Origin: Hydnum rufescens UP504
Lineage: Eukaryota > Basidiomycota > Agaricomycetes > Cantharellales > Hydnaceae
Direction of reading: 5' to 3'
Length of the DNA: 64,000 nucleotides
Assembly: GCA_014904985.1 (NCBI GenBank)
Contig: MU128962.1
Span: 197,471-261,470 of the forward strand
In this document: one piece after another, positions 33,204 through 44,962 of the stretch
How positions within the stretch are numbered: position 1 is the first letter of the stretch
How the letters are laid out: each line of letters opens with the position of its first letter
Position numbers and translations under genes: made by a program
The notes under the pieces: model-generated
Seen by the model: only the letters and a program-made list of their open reading frames with translations
What the model was told of the DNA's origin: nothing
Database searches by the model: none

Positions 33204-34009
33204 CCATTGAGTTGGCTGAGTCAATAAAAAAAAAGAAAGCAGGCACCCACTCAAGTTAATGAGTTCTATTACCTGTACGCTTTCCTTGAAAGTTGGTCCA
33301 GAGCATGGCAGAAGCTTCTGTTCCAACCAAAGGAATCCAGGTTTTGCCATCCTTCTGTGACCACTGCACTGACCACTCCAAGCCAGACATCGGGCTACAC
33401 TTCATGTCATGGCTTTCTGTCAGCAGGAATACCTCTTCAACGCCATCCCCTTGATCTCTTTCCCTCCCATCTCATCATTATTGCCATTCAACACACGACT
33501 CAATTTAACCTGGATCAAAATGACCCAAAATGAGACAATGAAAGCATTTGAGCTATTTGTCCTATCCTGGGTGCCTGCCCACCACCGTAACCATATCCAG
33601 TTAAACCACCTTCTGAAAGACAAAAGAACTTTCAAGCAAAGGATTGAGGGTTTTTTTGGGTTCCTTGCTTGTCTCTCAGTTTATGCAGGCAAGGTGTGGG
33701 CTCTGTTGCCAATTGATGACACTGATGCAGTAAATTTCCTTAATATGCTTGCAGATGTCAAGTGCTGATCAGTCTTCTATTATAGTCACTTCCCATCATC
33801 TTCTCCCTTGCATCTGGTACCCTCGAAACCAAGATTGGAAAGTATGAAACCTCTTGTGGAGATATCTGGTTATTTAAGAGCTGTTTTAGTCAGGATGATT
33901 TAAAGGACTATAGTAGGTTGGATACCCAGTCCCAAGTTTTTTCTAATGTGTCTGCCAGCCAAATAGATTTTTGATCTGTCACATACTCAAAAGGCATCTG
34001 CACTGAGTT
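33204..34009. other. Uncertain; short ORF of unknown origin
   Basis: A 119-codon plus ORF (33409-33768) contains FELFVLSWVPAHHRNHIQLN and KRTFKQRIEGFFGFLACLSV but has no recognised domain. Its first part overlaps a sequence related to the 151-bp repeat found at 34.6 kb (GGGCTACACTTCATGTCATG), so it is probably chance or debris. Confidence 0.3.
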
Positions 34010-34564
34010 GTGCAAACACAATGGGCAGCCAGGTCAATCCAGGCTCGGGGATTGGAAATGGTTGAAATTCAACACGTCGCCCCACATGTGCCTGGCGATG
34101 AAGTACCAACATTCCTACATGAGTTGATACTTGTCCTGCCACTGATTGCCAATATCGCCTCGGCTTCGAATAAACACTGCCACTCTCCAACCCCTCTGGA
34201 TGGTCCCTCAAAATGGCTGAAATTCAACTGTGTTCTGAAAGATGGAATGGACATTGATGAGCAACATGTTGATCAACAGCATGTCAATGGCTTGCCAGAC
34301 GATAAATCTACTATGGATGTTGATGATCTGCAAGATAATTCCCTTCAAATCTCTGCCTCTGATGTCACCAAAGTCATCGATGTTGCCGAGGACCTCAAGG
34401 AAATTGATATTGCACCAATGCCTGCAGGTCCTGTATGTGATCACAGCGATATCCCAGATTGGGATATGGACAATCATTCACTCGGTACAGATACACATCA
34501 TGACATTGTTCATCTATATTCGCAGGGCAGGCCATACACTATAAGATTGTTGATCCTGGGTTAG
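34010..34564 (+). CDS. Hypothetical acidic protein, 184 codons
   Basis: Open frame with an acidic second half (KDGMDIDEQHVDQQHVNG, KSTMDVDDLQDNSLQISASD, IPDWDMDNHSLGTDTHHD). No domain, signal peptide or membrane segment is visible. It could be part of a longer decayed gene. Confidence 0.35.
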   Translation: MQTQWAARSIQARGLEMVEIQHVAPHVPGDEVPTFLHELILVLPLIANIASASNKHCHSPTPLDGPSKWLKFNCVLKDGMDIDEQHVDQQHVNGLPDDKSTMDVDDLQDNSLQISASDVTKVIDVAEDLKEIDIAPMPAGPVCDHSDIPDWDMDNHSLGTDTHHDIVHLYSQGRPYTIRLLILG

Positions 34565-34647
34565 CTACATATGTTTATATTTGTATCCATAGCCATTCAT
34601 CAGTAGAATCAGAAGTTCCTCAATTTTCCCATCTCAACAAACTCCGG

Positions 34648-35250
34648 GCTAGACGTCGGGCTACACTTCGTGTAGTGGCTCTCCATCGGTAGGAGTTACT
34701 GGTGACCTCGTCCTATCACATGATAGATCCCACTGGTTCCCCATTGTTTTTCCCCTGTCATTTTTGTGATCTCTCCAATGCATCTCAATCAACTTAGGGC
34801 TAGATGTCAGGCTACACTTCGTGTAGTGGTTCTCCATCAGCAGGAGTTGCTGGTGACCTCATCCTATCACCTGATGGATCCCACTGGTTCCCCATCATCT
34901 TTCCCATGTCATTTTTGTGATCTCTCCAATATGTCTCAATCAACTTCAGGCTAGACATTGGGCTACACTTTGTGTAGTGGCTTTCTGTCAGCAGGAGTTG
35001 CTGGTGACCTTGTCCTATCGCCTGATAGATCCCACTGGTTCCCCATCATCTTTCCCCTGTCATTTTTGTGATCTCTCCAATGTGTCTTAATCAACTTCGG
35101 GCTAGACATCAGGCTACACTTCATGTAGTGGCTTTCCATCAGCAAGAGTTGTTACTGATCTTGTCCCATCGCCTGATGGATCTTATGGATTCCCCATTGT
35201 CTTTCCCCTGTTGTTTTTTCAATCTCTCCAATGTGTCTCAATAGACGTAG
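34648..35250. repeat. Four tandem 151-bp repeats
   Basis: Units start at 34648, 34799, 34950 and 35101, exactly 151 bases apart, followed by a truncated unit. Each has GCTAGAC..CGGGCTACACTTCGTGTAGTGGCT, in which CTACAC-TTC-GTGTAG can form a small hairpin. Diverged stray units lie at about 33378 and 35474. No ORF runs through all units. Confidence 0.85.
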
Positions 35251-35829
35251 TGGCTTTACTGGGTGGTGTATCCCATTGGCCCATCCTATCAGCACATTTT
35301 GTCAACACTCGCAGCTTGTGCTCATCTGTGGACTCACATTCTATCTAGTCTGTGTGCCCCAGGTTGAGTGTATTGTAACATTGTCCATTATTATCCACAC
35401 AACTCATTTTTCCCTGTGTCTGCTCTATGCAGCCCTCAGTGAAATTAATCTTACAGTCTCGATTGACTTTGAGTTAGACATCGGGCTACACTTTGTGTTG
35501 TGGCTTTCCATCAGCCAGAGTCATGGTCTTTCTATGGTTTTTCACCCCTTGTTGCGGTCTCTAATGCATCTCAACCAACTTCAAGGTAGATGTCAACAAA
35601 TGGCTTCTTTTAGTTATGCAGATATGCCAATAGTGAAGTGAGAATATTGTTGGTAACCAACACCAGTGGAAAAATAGAGGGATCTTTGGATGCAAAAGTG
35701 TCAGACATTTGCACTCCACTTCCTTGGTGATCCTTTGCTTGCTTTTGCACTTTGGAAGGAGTTATCCTCTGAAGTTGTAGGGGCCTGCTAAAGAGACACT
35801 CTCCTTGTACTCTTAGGTCCATGATGAGC
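35251..35829. other. No recognisable gene; one stray 151-bp repeat unit
   Basis: Contains the diverged unit near 35474-35520. A 136-codon plus ORF (35231-35641) is hydrophobic and Cys-rich without motif. Confidence 0.3.
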
Positions 35830-36502
35830 ACCTCTCATGCGCCGAGGAACTTGCCTGCTCGTTCACACAAGCCAACCTCATCTTCGAGGTCGAAAGGCTG
35901 AACTGTCAACACCTGCCTACCATCCTCCAATCAACCCTTGCCACTTTCAATCCCATCATTGTCTTTGGCAAAGTTCCCAAAGTTTACAAAGAAGGACCCG
36001 AGCTCTGTTTTGCTGGAGGAATCCCATGGCCCTTTACTGTGGCAACTACATCAGCCCCTTGCACCACTCCCCCCTGATGCTATCAAGAATCTCAAGTCCT
36101 CTGCAGTGGGCATGTGTTCACACTACATTCGTCATTTTCTTGCAAAAATCAAAGGTGTCTGCTTTCTGCATTGCCCTATACTGTCTCTAGATACTAACAC
36201 TACTTTGATCTCCAGCTGCTAAAGGCAGGACACTCAGTGATGAGTGCCACTACATCAGCATTCAGGAGTGGGTGTTGGAATACTCAAACACTCTGTGGGA
36301 GGACGATTGTTCTCCATTGCTCCTTGATACATCTTTGACCCATCAAACCCCTTTTTGGAAGCACAATCTACTCTTCTCTGGGCCCCCTGATCTGCAGCAT
36401 GGCGAATCGATGCATCATGTTTTGCCTTTTACTGGATCTGTGGATAGAGCATGGATGGCCATGACTCCCGACTGGTCATACAATGACATGCTTTTTGTGT
36501 GA
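35830..36502 (+). pseudogene. Possible decayed coding region, unknown family
   Basis: Read without requiring an ATG, the plus strand from about 35830 gives protein-like sequence (CAEELACSFTQANLIFEVER, LQSTLATFNPIIVFGKVPKV, YKEGPELCFAGGIPWPFTVA), then frame changes and stops. Its amino-acid composition looks like real protein, but I recognise no family. Confidence 0.3.
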
Positions 36503-36587
36503 CACATGTACAACTTCAATGCTCCACATCTCTCATATGTCCTCATAGGACAATGAGTAAAGGCTGTCACCCATGCATGCCAGCTTG

Positions 36588-36896
36588 TACTCTTGCCTTA
36601 GGTGGCTGCTTTGTCCATACATGGCTGGTACTCTTGCCTTAGGTGGCTGCTTTGTCCATACATGAATTGTACTCTTGCCTTAGGGGCTGCTTTGTCCATA
36701 CATGAATTGTACTCTTGCCTTAGGGGCTGCTTTGTCCATACATGAATTGTACTCTTGCCTTAGGGGGCTGCTTTGTCCATACATGGCTGTACTCTTGCCT
36801 TAGGTGGCTGCTTTGTCCATACATGGCTGGTACTCTTGCCTTAGGTGGCTGCTTTGTCCATACATGGCTTGTACCCCTGCCTTAGGTGGCTGCTGT
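36588..36896. repeat. Eight tandem repeats of about 41 bp
   Basis: The unit is GTACTCTTGCCTTAGGTGGC followed by TGCTTTGTCCATACATGGCTG. Units differ by GGTGGC/GGGGC length variants and ATGGCTG/ATGAATT ends. The last unit is partial. Confidence 0.88.
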
Positions 36897-37604
36897 GAGC
36901 CTATGGTGCCAGCTTTGAGCCTGCCATTCAAGTTGTTAGTATGAGAGGATTGGACCAATCTTGTTTTTATTACATAATCCACATGATGTATATAGCTTGG
37001 GAATTCCTGATCTCCTATCAAGTTTTTCTTTTGCCAACAGGCTATGGGCCCCAATTAAGCTCTGTGATACCTGGAGATTAACCCACAGTGAAGTGGTGTT
37101 CCTGTCTCCCTGGCTCTAATGTCCCCATGCTGCATGCACCACCCTCCTTGTGTCCATGAATCCCACCATGTGTGTGGATTCATCACATGACCAAACCCAA
37201 ACTCATATTCAACCCCATGACACTGTATCTGAAAGTATAGCCTGTATTGACTTGAAGCTGTAACCTGCAACCATGGCCCCTGTGGCTAACCTGCAACTGA
37301 AACTGAAACCATACCTGTACCCTGAAAAAGTTACCTGACTGTATTGTGGCTGACCTGCACCCATAACCCAAACCCATGACTGTAATCCATAACCCATAAT
37401 GCTGTTACACCCCATCTTCACCTATCACATGCACACCCTCCATTCCTTTGTACTGCCAGTGCAGATATCCCTTATGTAACCAACCCAGCCACTCTTTTTT
37501 TTCATTTGTTCCTGGTGGACTTTTTTTCTATTCTGATTGAGACCTGTTGTCTGCTGTTGGGATGGGACCAGTCTCATCTTGATTATGTAATCCACATGAT
37601 GTAC
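36897..37604. other. No gene; AACCTGYAACC/AACCCATAAC-like short repeats
   Basis: Around 37255-37400 AACCTGCAACC, GTAACCTGCAACC and AACCCATAACCC recur irregularly. No coding or RNA feature is recognised. GATTATGTAATCCACATGATGTA occurs at about 36969 (partly) and 37582, a short dispersed repeat. Confidence 0.4.
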
Positions 37605-38575
37605 CCCTGCTAATACACCCCCCTGCTAATACACCCCCCTTGTTGGTAACACCCCCCTCCCTTCCTGGTAACACCCCCCTCCCTTCCTGGTAATACCCCC
37701 CCCCCCTTATTGGTAACACTCCCCCTTCCCCTTCCTGGTAATACCCCCCCCTATTGGTAACACTCCCCTTCCCTTCCTGGTAATACCTCCCCCACCCTCA
37801 TTGGTACCACCCCCTTCCCTTCCTGGTAATACCCCCCCCCCTATTGGTAACACTCCCCCTTCCCTTCCTGGTAATACCCCCCCCCCTATTGGTAACACTC
37901 CCCCTTCCCTTCCTGGTAATGCCTCCCCCCACCCTCATTGGTACCACCCCCTTCCCTTCCTGGTAATACCCCCCCCTATTGGTAACACTCCCCCTTCCCT
38001 TCCTGGTAATACCTCCCCCACCCTCATTGGTACCACCCCCTTCCCTTATTGGTACCACCCCCCCTTCCCTTCCTGGTAATATCCCCCCCCTATTGGTAAC
38101 ACTCCCCCTTCCCTTATTGGTACCACCCCCCTTCCCTTCCTGGTAATACCCCCCCCCTATTGGTAACACTCCCCCTTCCCTTCCTGGTAATACCTCCCCC
38201 ACCCTTATTGGTACCACCCCCCCTTCCCTTATTGGTACAACCCCCCTTCCCTTCCTGGTAACACCCCCGTCCCTTCCTGGTAACACCCCCGTCCCTTCCT
38301 GGTAACACCCCATCCCTTCCTGGTAACACCCCCCCTTCCCTTCCTGGTAACACCCCCCTTCCCTTCCTGGTAACACCCCCCTTCCCTTCCTGGTAATACC
38401 CCCCCCCTATTGCAACACTCCCCCTTCCCTTCCTGGTAATACCTCCCCCCTGCTGGAAACAACCCCCCCTTGTTAGTAACACTCCCCCTCCCTTCCTGGT
38501 AACACCTCCCCTCCCTTCCTGGTAATACCCCCCCTTCCTGGTAATACCCCCCCCTCTGGAGTTACCAACCTCCCC
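37605..38575. repeat. C-rich minisatellite, about 1 kb
   Basis: Mixed tandem units of CCTTCCTGGTAATACCCCCC, CCTATTGGTAACACTCCCCC and CATTGGTACCACCCCC, 18-25 bp each. The minus strand carries many GGGGG runs with short spacers (GGAAGGGAAGGGGG), so it could form G-quadruplexes. Long minus-strand ORFs such as 38376-37798 arise only from this repetitiveness. Confidence 0.92.
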
Positions 38576-38731
38576 TAACAAACCCCCTTGGAATTAGACC
38601 CACCCCTCTGAAGGTAATAATCCCCTCCCCCCATTTAACAACCCCCCGGGCAAGTGGATTGATTGTGCTCCCTCGGTACCACTTAGAAGTGCCAGTACAT
38701 AGGATTCTAATTACTAAATAAGTGTATAGTC
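38576..38731. other. Edge of C-rich array, no gene
   Basis: Degenerating C-rich sequence (AACCCCCTTGGAATTAGACC), then unique sequence. Confidence 0.4.
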
Positions 38732-38812
38732 TCCTTAGTCTTATTGGTTAAGGTGGATTGCTGCTGTAATGGCATTGAGAGGTCCCATGTTCAAACCTGA
38801 GTGAGGGTGTTG
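38732..38812 (+). repeat. tRNA-derived SINE-like segment
   Basis: TGGTTAAGGTGG (38745-38756) fits the Pol III A box and GTTCAAACC (38789-38797) the B box, 44 bases apart as in tRNA genes. The acceptor and anticodon stems do not form well, so it is probably the head of a SINE or a tRNA relic. Confidence 0.42.
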
Positions 38813-39036
38813 GTTTTTGGCACCTTGGCTCTCATCACATGGGATCCACTGGCTCACTGCCCAGTTCAAACTCCACAGATGAGCTAAGCAAAATTGAAAC
38901 TCTGAAGATGAGGTAATCCTTGACCTAACTCCCTTCTGTTATAGATTTCCCCCAACTTCTCCTGTAGCCAGGGGCTCATACCCATTGGACTGGTTCATCC
39001 ACAGGCACTGGTTGAAGTCATTTTGATGTTGTCTCC

Positions 39037-39621
39037 TTGATGCTCATAGGTGCTATCAAGAATGGCTGTCTGCTGCATTTGGATTGCCACAAGATTGAAA
39101 AATTTCAGCCCATCCCAGAGTCCAACAACCTCATCCAAGTTGGTCTTGAGGGTGAGGTCCCACAACATTTGGAACAATCTGGCACCAGGGTCTCTATAAC
39201 ACAACTTGCTGTTGCACTTGAGAACAATGAGGCACAACTCCATGGCATTGCTCGTTATTTGATGCACCAGATTGTCAACCATGTGGCTATCATCAATGGC
39301 CTAGAACTGCCTCAATTTGGGGTCAACCATGCTCTGGTAGGGGCTTTTTTCTCAGTCACTGAGGATGATTTCCCCCTTGCTGAACTGGAGTGCCATGGCA
39401 TTCCTCTCCATGGTGTCCATATCTTGGAAGCAAGGGAAATTCACCCTCTTGATCCTTTGGCAATGGTCATGGAGCCTCAGTGCCAGATTGTTGCTGATGC
39501 TGTGGCCCATCACCCCCATGACCAAAGCCATGGGGAATTTATGGAGATTTGGAAGATGAGGCTGACTGAGGAACAGTCAAATATCCACTTGAACTGGCTG
39601 ACAGGGACAGTCTTCTCTTGA
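39037..39621 (+). CDS. Hypothetical protein, 194 codons
   Basis: Open frame with protein-like composition (GCLLHLDCHKIEKFQPIPES, GIARYLMHQIVNHVAIINGL, HPHDQSHGEFMEIWKM). No conserved domain is recognised. It is followed after 50 bases by another ORF in the same direction and may be an exon of the same decayed gene. Confidence 0.4.
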   Translation: MMLIGAIKNGCLLHLDCHKIEKFQPIPESNNLIQVGLEGEVPQHLEQSGTRVSITQLAVALENNEAQLHGIARYLMHQIVNHVAIINGLELPQFGVNHALVGAFFSVTEDDFPLAELECHGIPLHGVHILEAREIHPLDPLAMVMEPQCQIVADAVAHHPHDQSHGEFMEIWKMRLTEEQSNIHLNWLTGTVFS

Positions 39622-39671
39622 CTGTCTACAGTGCTCTATTTGGCTCTGGCCTTTGAGATGTAGATAGTGCC

Positions 39672-41879
39672 ATGGCTGGGGCCTTGGCTGATGTCTTAGG
39701 TCCAGTGACCATTACTCTCTGTGATGTGGTCCTGCTACCTCCCATCTCCTCCACTTCTGTGGCCTCCACACCAGCCTCTCCCGCTGAAGCCAATGTCGCC
39801 ACACCATCAAGGTCACTTGATGATTTCGATTGTGCAATGCTGGGGGTTGAGAGTGAGGAAGAACAGGAAGACAAGTTCCTTGACTTTGGCCTGGGCTTCA
39901 TAGCTGGGAACATGGATGTCCACAGGATAGACAAAAAATGTGATTTAATTCAGAAGGCGAAGATGGATCCACACTGGAATGCAGTGATTAAGGATTTTCA
40001 AGCAATTGCCAAAGACCCAAAGGCGCCTTCAGCCAAGCAATGCATTCTTGACATTGTCAAGGCTGCCCAAGCAAAGTGAAAGCTAGATAGGTCAGCTTTT
40101 TGAGGGGTATGTCATGCATCATTGGAGCAATCAGCCAAGAAGGGGAGCAGCAAAACCTTACAACTTGGAGGGACATGGTTTCACCAAATCAGCAAGGGCA
40201 GAGTCATCGAGTATGGCTTTTCAGAGTCATGGATGGCCCCCCTATCGAGGTCATTCTCAATCTCCTTACCATGTTCCATCTCGTCATTTCCCCTCTCATT
40301 GTTGTTCTTGATCTCCTCGACATCACTCTCAGTCTGTTTGTCACTCTCAATCTCCTTGATGTCACTCTTGATCTCCTCAACATCGCTCTTGATCTCCTTG
40401 ATGACACTCTCGATCTCCTCAACAATGCTCTCGATCTCCTTGTTGACACTCTCGATCTCCTCGTCATTCTCGATCTCCTCGTTGATCTCGATCTCCATCC
40501 TGGCAACATCAATGTGATGATGATGGTTCTCATGGGCCTAGACCTGGTTGGCAGGTGAGTAATTCCAATCCATGACATCCAGATGAAAGGACCTGGGATT
40601 ACCAGCAGCATAATCAGGAACCATCGAAGCTGCCAAAAGCACCCTCATCCCCTGTGCAATCTGCGAGTTTGAAGGAACAACTGGCCCCATCAACCCCTTC
40701 TGGGCACATGGGTGTGGATCAAGCTCCCTCAAAGTTGCCAACAGCCAACTGTCCTCCTCCCACACACATGAGTTTGGATGAGTCAATACCTCAGGCCACT
40801 GTGCCCAACCCTCCTGGCCAGCACCCCAGGTCAATGCCAGACTCTTTCTCCATTCCTCTGGAGGTTGTGAACAATGTGCAAAGCAGTCAAGGCACAATGG
40901 AAATGGATTCTGCACCTCCCGAAGTCCCCCTGGCTCACTTGATCCAGTGGTTCCTGTGGGCCAGTGGTTCCATATCAAGTTCACTGGTGTGACTGCAGAA
41001 GTGAACATGAAAGAAGTGTTCCAATCCCTGGTTGAAGATCGCTTGATAGGGATTCAAGTTCGGAAGGATAAATTTCTTCCAAATCTGATGAAGTCACCCA
41101 GTCTGTCAGTCAAGACGAAGATGGCCAATCCCCCAGTCAAGGTGAAGAGGGTCCTGCTTGCCTTCAAGTCCCAGCAGAGATGTGACATCATACTTGCTTG
41201 TTTCCGTGATGTACCTGGGTTCAGCCCTTGGCAGTCTACTTCAATGACTGCATTATCGCCTGATCATCATGAGACGATTGGCTTGTATCAGTACCTGTGG
41301 GATGCAGAGTATGTCGAGATGTCATATGTGCATCAGCAATCTCCTGATGATCTCACATTGTTGTTACAAAATGCACCTGCATGTTGGAATATTGGCAACT
41401 TGAGAGACCTACACCCCTTCCCTCCTCACATTGGTGACCCTGTGGACCTCAAGTTCTACATTCACTATCATTTTCTGGATTTCAATTGGTATCCCCCATT
41501 GGTCAACCCTGAGAAGATTTCCCCCTCAAGGCCATGTATTCTAGATCAAGTTGAATTCACAACATTGTGGCTTCTGGCATTGCTTGAATCAGAGTACAGT
41601 GTGGTTCAACGTCAATTGAGTATTGTTGTGCATGCACATATGCAACAAGAATCCAATTGGGCCCTCCTTCCTTTCTGGGTTCCTTTGTTTGTGACAGGCA
41701 GTCCCTATGATATGTTGATTTGTGAGATTGCAATTTTGGCCAAGCTCGGTGCAGTTGCTGGTGACATGGGTCTCAAAGTCTTTCCTACCCCCCACCCTCG
41801 CTTTCTGGAATCATGTGGGTTTGGAGATAACCAGAAATGGTACATTGAGTGGGAGCCAATGGAACTTGATCCTCGATGA
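39672..41879 (+). pseudogene. Gene of unknown function with an RS-type repeat, decayed
   Basis: The first part (39672-40079, 135 codons) ends KDPKAPSAKQCILDIVKAAQ. Next, one frame at 40114-40550 reads MHHWSNQPRRGAAKPYNLEG and then an Arg/Ser-Pro repeat of HSRSPR type, interrupted by TGA codons. After GTGAGT at about 40554 come a Pro-rich part and, after a small frameshift near 40940, a 300-codon stretch open to 41879 (FHIKFTGVTAEVNMKEVFQS, HYHFLDFNWYPPLVNPEKIS, IEWEPMELDPR). An RS tract suggests an RNA- or nucleus-associated protein, but that is inference. The family is not recognised, and the pieces may belong to more than one gene. Confidence 0.45.
40305..40497 (+). repeat. 18-bp minisatellite encoding HSRSPR-like units with TGA decay
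   Basis: Tandem CACTCTCGATCTCCTCGA-like units. In the frame that gives HSRSPR about eight positions are TGA, each one C-to-T step from the CGA found in neighbouring units. Confidence 0.75.
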
Positions 41880-42487
41880 CAATTGAATGTTGGAGATGCC
41901 ATCTTTGGTCAGGAACAATGAGACACCTTGCACACCTTCCCCCTCCTGTCCTTCATATATTCCTTTCTATCTGTGCTATTGTACTCCCCGTGTTTATACT
42001 GTGCTCATGTCTTAATATATCTTTCATTGCATATCCTGTTTGTGTTGAGTCCAATTTCCAGCTAAACCTGACGACTCTTTTTGCAATGATCTCCCACAAT
42101 CTCTCTCCATCCAGAGAAGTCCCTGCTAATGCTTGGATTTCTCAGATAGAGTGGTGGGCTGTCACACTGCAGTATCATACAATCTGTCTCTCTTTATATT
42201 CCCAAATTACTCCCCTTCAGTGCCTCAACCTTCTCTTTCCATTTGCACTTCATCATAGAACAGATCAATTTGATCCCTTGTTGACTGAAACTGAAGCATT
42301 GTACTTGGGAAGTCCCTGAATTTTTCTTGGATTTCCCAGTTACATCACATCATGGTTCTGTTCAAGTTGTCAACATGTTCTTAACTGAGACATCCCAGGA
42401 GCAATCCTTGGATTTCTTGTGGGGATACAGATGTTTGGCACCTACCCTATCTGTTGAAGAGGAGACTTCCAATCTTTCTGCCTCGCC
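41880..42487. other. No recognisable gene
   Basis: A 147-codon plus ORF (41876-42319) is Leu/Ile/Cys-rich with no motif. The sequence may hold the terminator of the upstream relic and the promoter of the gene starting at 42488. Confidence 0.3.
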
Positions 42488-43369
42488 ATGGCTTCTACTA
42501 CCCCAAAATCACCTATTAAAACATACAAGAAAACACATACCTTCAGGAGTGGGCCTTCTAAAGACCACTCAGATGCTGATACTGCATCTGTTGACACTGT
42601 ATGTACATGCATCCTCTGTCGTCTGTCTTATCTAATACTTACGATTTGCATACTGTACAAAGGTCACCTCACAGCCTCATAATGGGGAACACCTCAGTCC
42701 TGTGGCAACACAACGCACTGCAAGTGCAAAGTTATGGATGCACCACTCAAGGTTGGCCCTCCTGGAGCCAAGCGAAAAGTCTGCATTGTTGGCTCCACTC
42801 CCTCTACCTCCCGGTCAACCTGAGTTTTTGTGGAAATGACTGAACAACAAGTCTCATGGCCCATTACAGACTCGCATTCATTGCCTGCAAAGACTGTGCA
42901 TCATGCTGAATCACCCACCCCATCCTCACATTTGTCACCTGAAAAGACTGCCCATTGTGCTGAACCCCCTCTCCCTGCTTCGAACATCAATCTGTCATCT
43001 GATAATGGTCCTCTTTCCCCTTCGTATCTGTCTGACACTCCCAGTCAGCTTTTGGAGGAAGTCCAGAAATACATGCCAGCTGAACTCCTCAAAGAAGCCT
43101 GGGCGTTAGCACTCCAACTCCTGAAAAGCATTCCTGAGGCCCGCCCAGGAGATATTCTCCACATTTGGGATGCCAACTCTGTCAGTGCCATTGGATTGTC
43201 TTTACCGGATGGTGGTGTGGATCCCAGTGAAGATGTTGAATATGTTGATCGCACACTCAATCATGTTTTCCAAGGCACGGGTGTGTCATGTCTCATTCAA
43301 GAGATGTGGCATAGTTCTTGTGGCCCCCTTGGCATTGTGGAAGGATTGAACTTCTTTGCTGAACACCGT

Positions 43370-44962
43370 TGTGGAAGATAAAAACATCCAGTATCAGAAA
43401 ATGCGAATATCCATTGATCCCAGCCATTGGAATGATCATGTGACCTATTACGAAATCAATTACGGCTACGCGCAGAAATCGAATTCATTCTATAACTCCG
43501 TCAGTTTTGATCGGAGAGGTACGCCCATATAACTCTCGGAAAGCCACGATTCATACCTTTCGAATGGTACCAAACACAAGTCGAACGGACCAGAAATGCA
43601 CTCTCCAGACCAATATTACTGTCAAAATCCGGGATTTTCAGTAAAAAACGAATTTCTCCGTCAGTTCGCATTCAATCCTCTCGGAACAACTGCGCCTGGA
43701 AAGATATAAAAAATCCGCATCCAACGGTACTGAGCACGCGAAGAACAGATCAAAACTGAACTCTACAGAACGATATTACTATCAGAATAAACACCCATCA
43801 GTAAAAAACAAATTTCTCTGTCAGTTTACACCGGATCTGCTCAGAACCACCGCGCCCAGAAAGCTGTTAAAAATCCGCATCGAATGATACCAAGAACGTC
43901 TATTACGGATGTAAACTGTTGTTTCTGCATCAAATCCCATCCCATGCACTTGTCCCCATTATCAACCAGCAACAAAAACATCTTAACCACTGGACTACAA
44001 ACAAATTAATCTCCAAGAACTCAGAAATATCCTTTGATTTCATCTCCCATTGCCACAAATAACTTCTAGAACCTCACAGATAAGAAAGATAACACTCCCT
44101 TGACTACCCTTTTGTTCTGTTTATGAATGACTTGCCCTCCTTGCAACCACTTTATGAAAGATAACACCTTCTTAGCAACCCTTTTGTTCTGTTTATGAAT
44201 GACTCACCTATCTTGCAACCACTTTATGAATGACTCACCTATCATGCAACCACTTTATGAATGACTCACCCTCCTTGACAACCCTATTGTTCTCACATAT
44301 GACTCACCTAGGAGTGAGTCATATTCTTTAAAACACAGCCACCTTCAGAAAGGTATAAAAGCTGGTAGATTTTCCTGTATCCCCCCATCATCTTCTCACT
44401 ACTGGAATATACTACTGTCTACAAATCTGCTTGCATCTTAAGAGAGTACTGATCTAAAGCCATCTGAAGCTAAGTCATATACAAGGTTGTTAAGACTAAG
44501 TCACTGGAAGCCCTCTACACGAAATACTGAGCCAAGGATAGTTGCAGGACCTAAGGTTAGAGTTGCTGGACATCCAAGGAAAGGTGAGTAAAAACAAAGT
44601 TAAGTCAGAAGAAGAAAGAAACACATTGACATACTAAATCAAGCTTAAACTAGTCTAGAGTCCTCTTTAGAATCCGCATTTTGACCAGGAGGACACAAAT
44701 AGGTACACACAAATAGCAGTAAACAGTTCAATACAACACATATAAGCCTTTCACAAGCATCCCATGATATATCATTGACTATAGCTAGTCCATACCACAA
44801 TCTTATCCTCCACTGAATACCATATCTAACTTGTTAGAGAGTGATCAACCATCAGAGCGAACCAGCCCATTGAATAAAACAGAAATACAGTCTCCCATCT
44901 ACACACTGGCTGAACCAGAGTTTGATTTGACAGTCATCAGAGCTCCCAATCCTTCTTCTATA
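43370..44962 (+). repeat. Solo LTR of the 1593-bp family (copy A)
   Basis: It starts TGTGGAAGAT and ends CTTCTTCTATA (TG...TA rather than TG...CA; all three copies agree). CCGT stands on both sides (43366-43369 and 44963-44966; ACCGT if the last A is counted). A copy of identical length lies inverted at 48493-50085 and a truncated one at 32088-33203. TATA box at 44354; a cluster of bZIP-type sites precedes it. Confidence 0.9.
44200..44360 (+). promoter_or_regulatory. LTR promoter: five TGASTCA sites and a TATA box
   Basis: TGACTCA occurs at 44200, 44231, 44262 and 44300, and TGAGTCA at 44315. TATAAAA at 44354-44360 lies 33 bases after the last. TGASTCA is the consensus of Gcn4/AP-1-type bZIP factors, which in fungi link amino-acid starvation to transcription. 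The first three sites recur every 31 bases, within a repeat containing GCAACCACTTTATGAATGAC. Confidence 0.6.

Noticed and set aside
37605..38575. Long minus-strand ORFs (155 and 192 codons)
   Set aside because: They are products of the C-rich minisatellite (GREGG-type peptides) with no stop in any frame of the unit.
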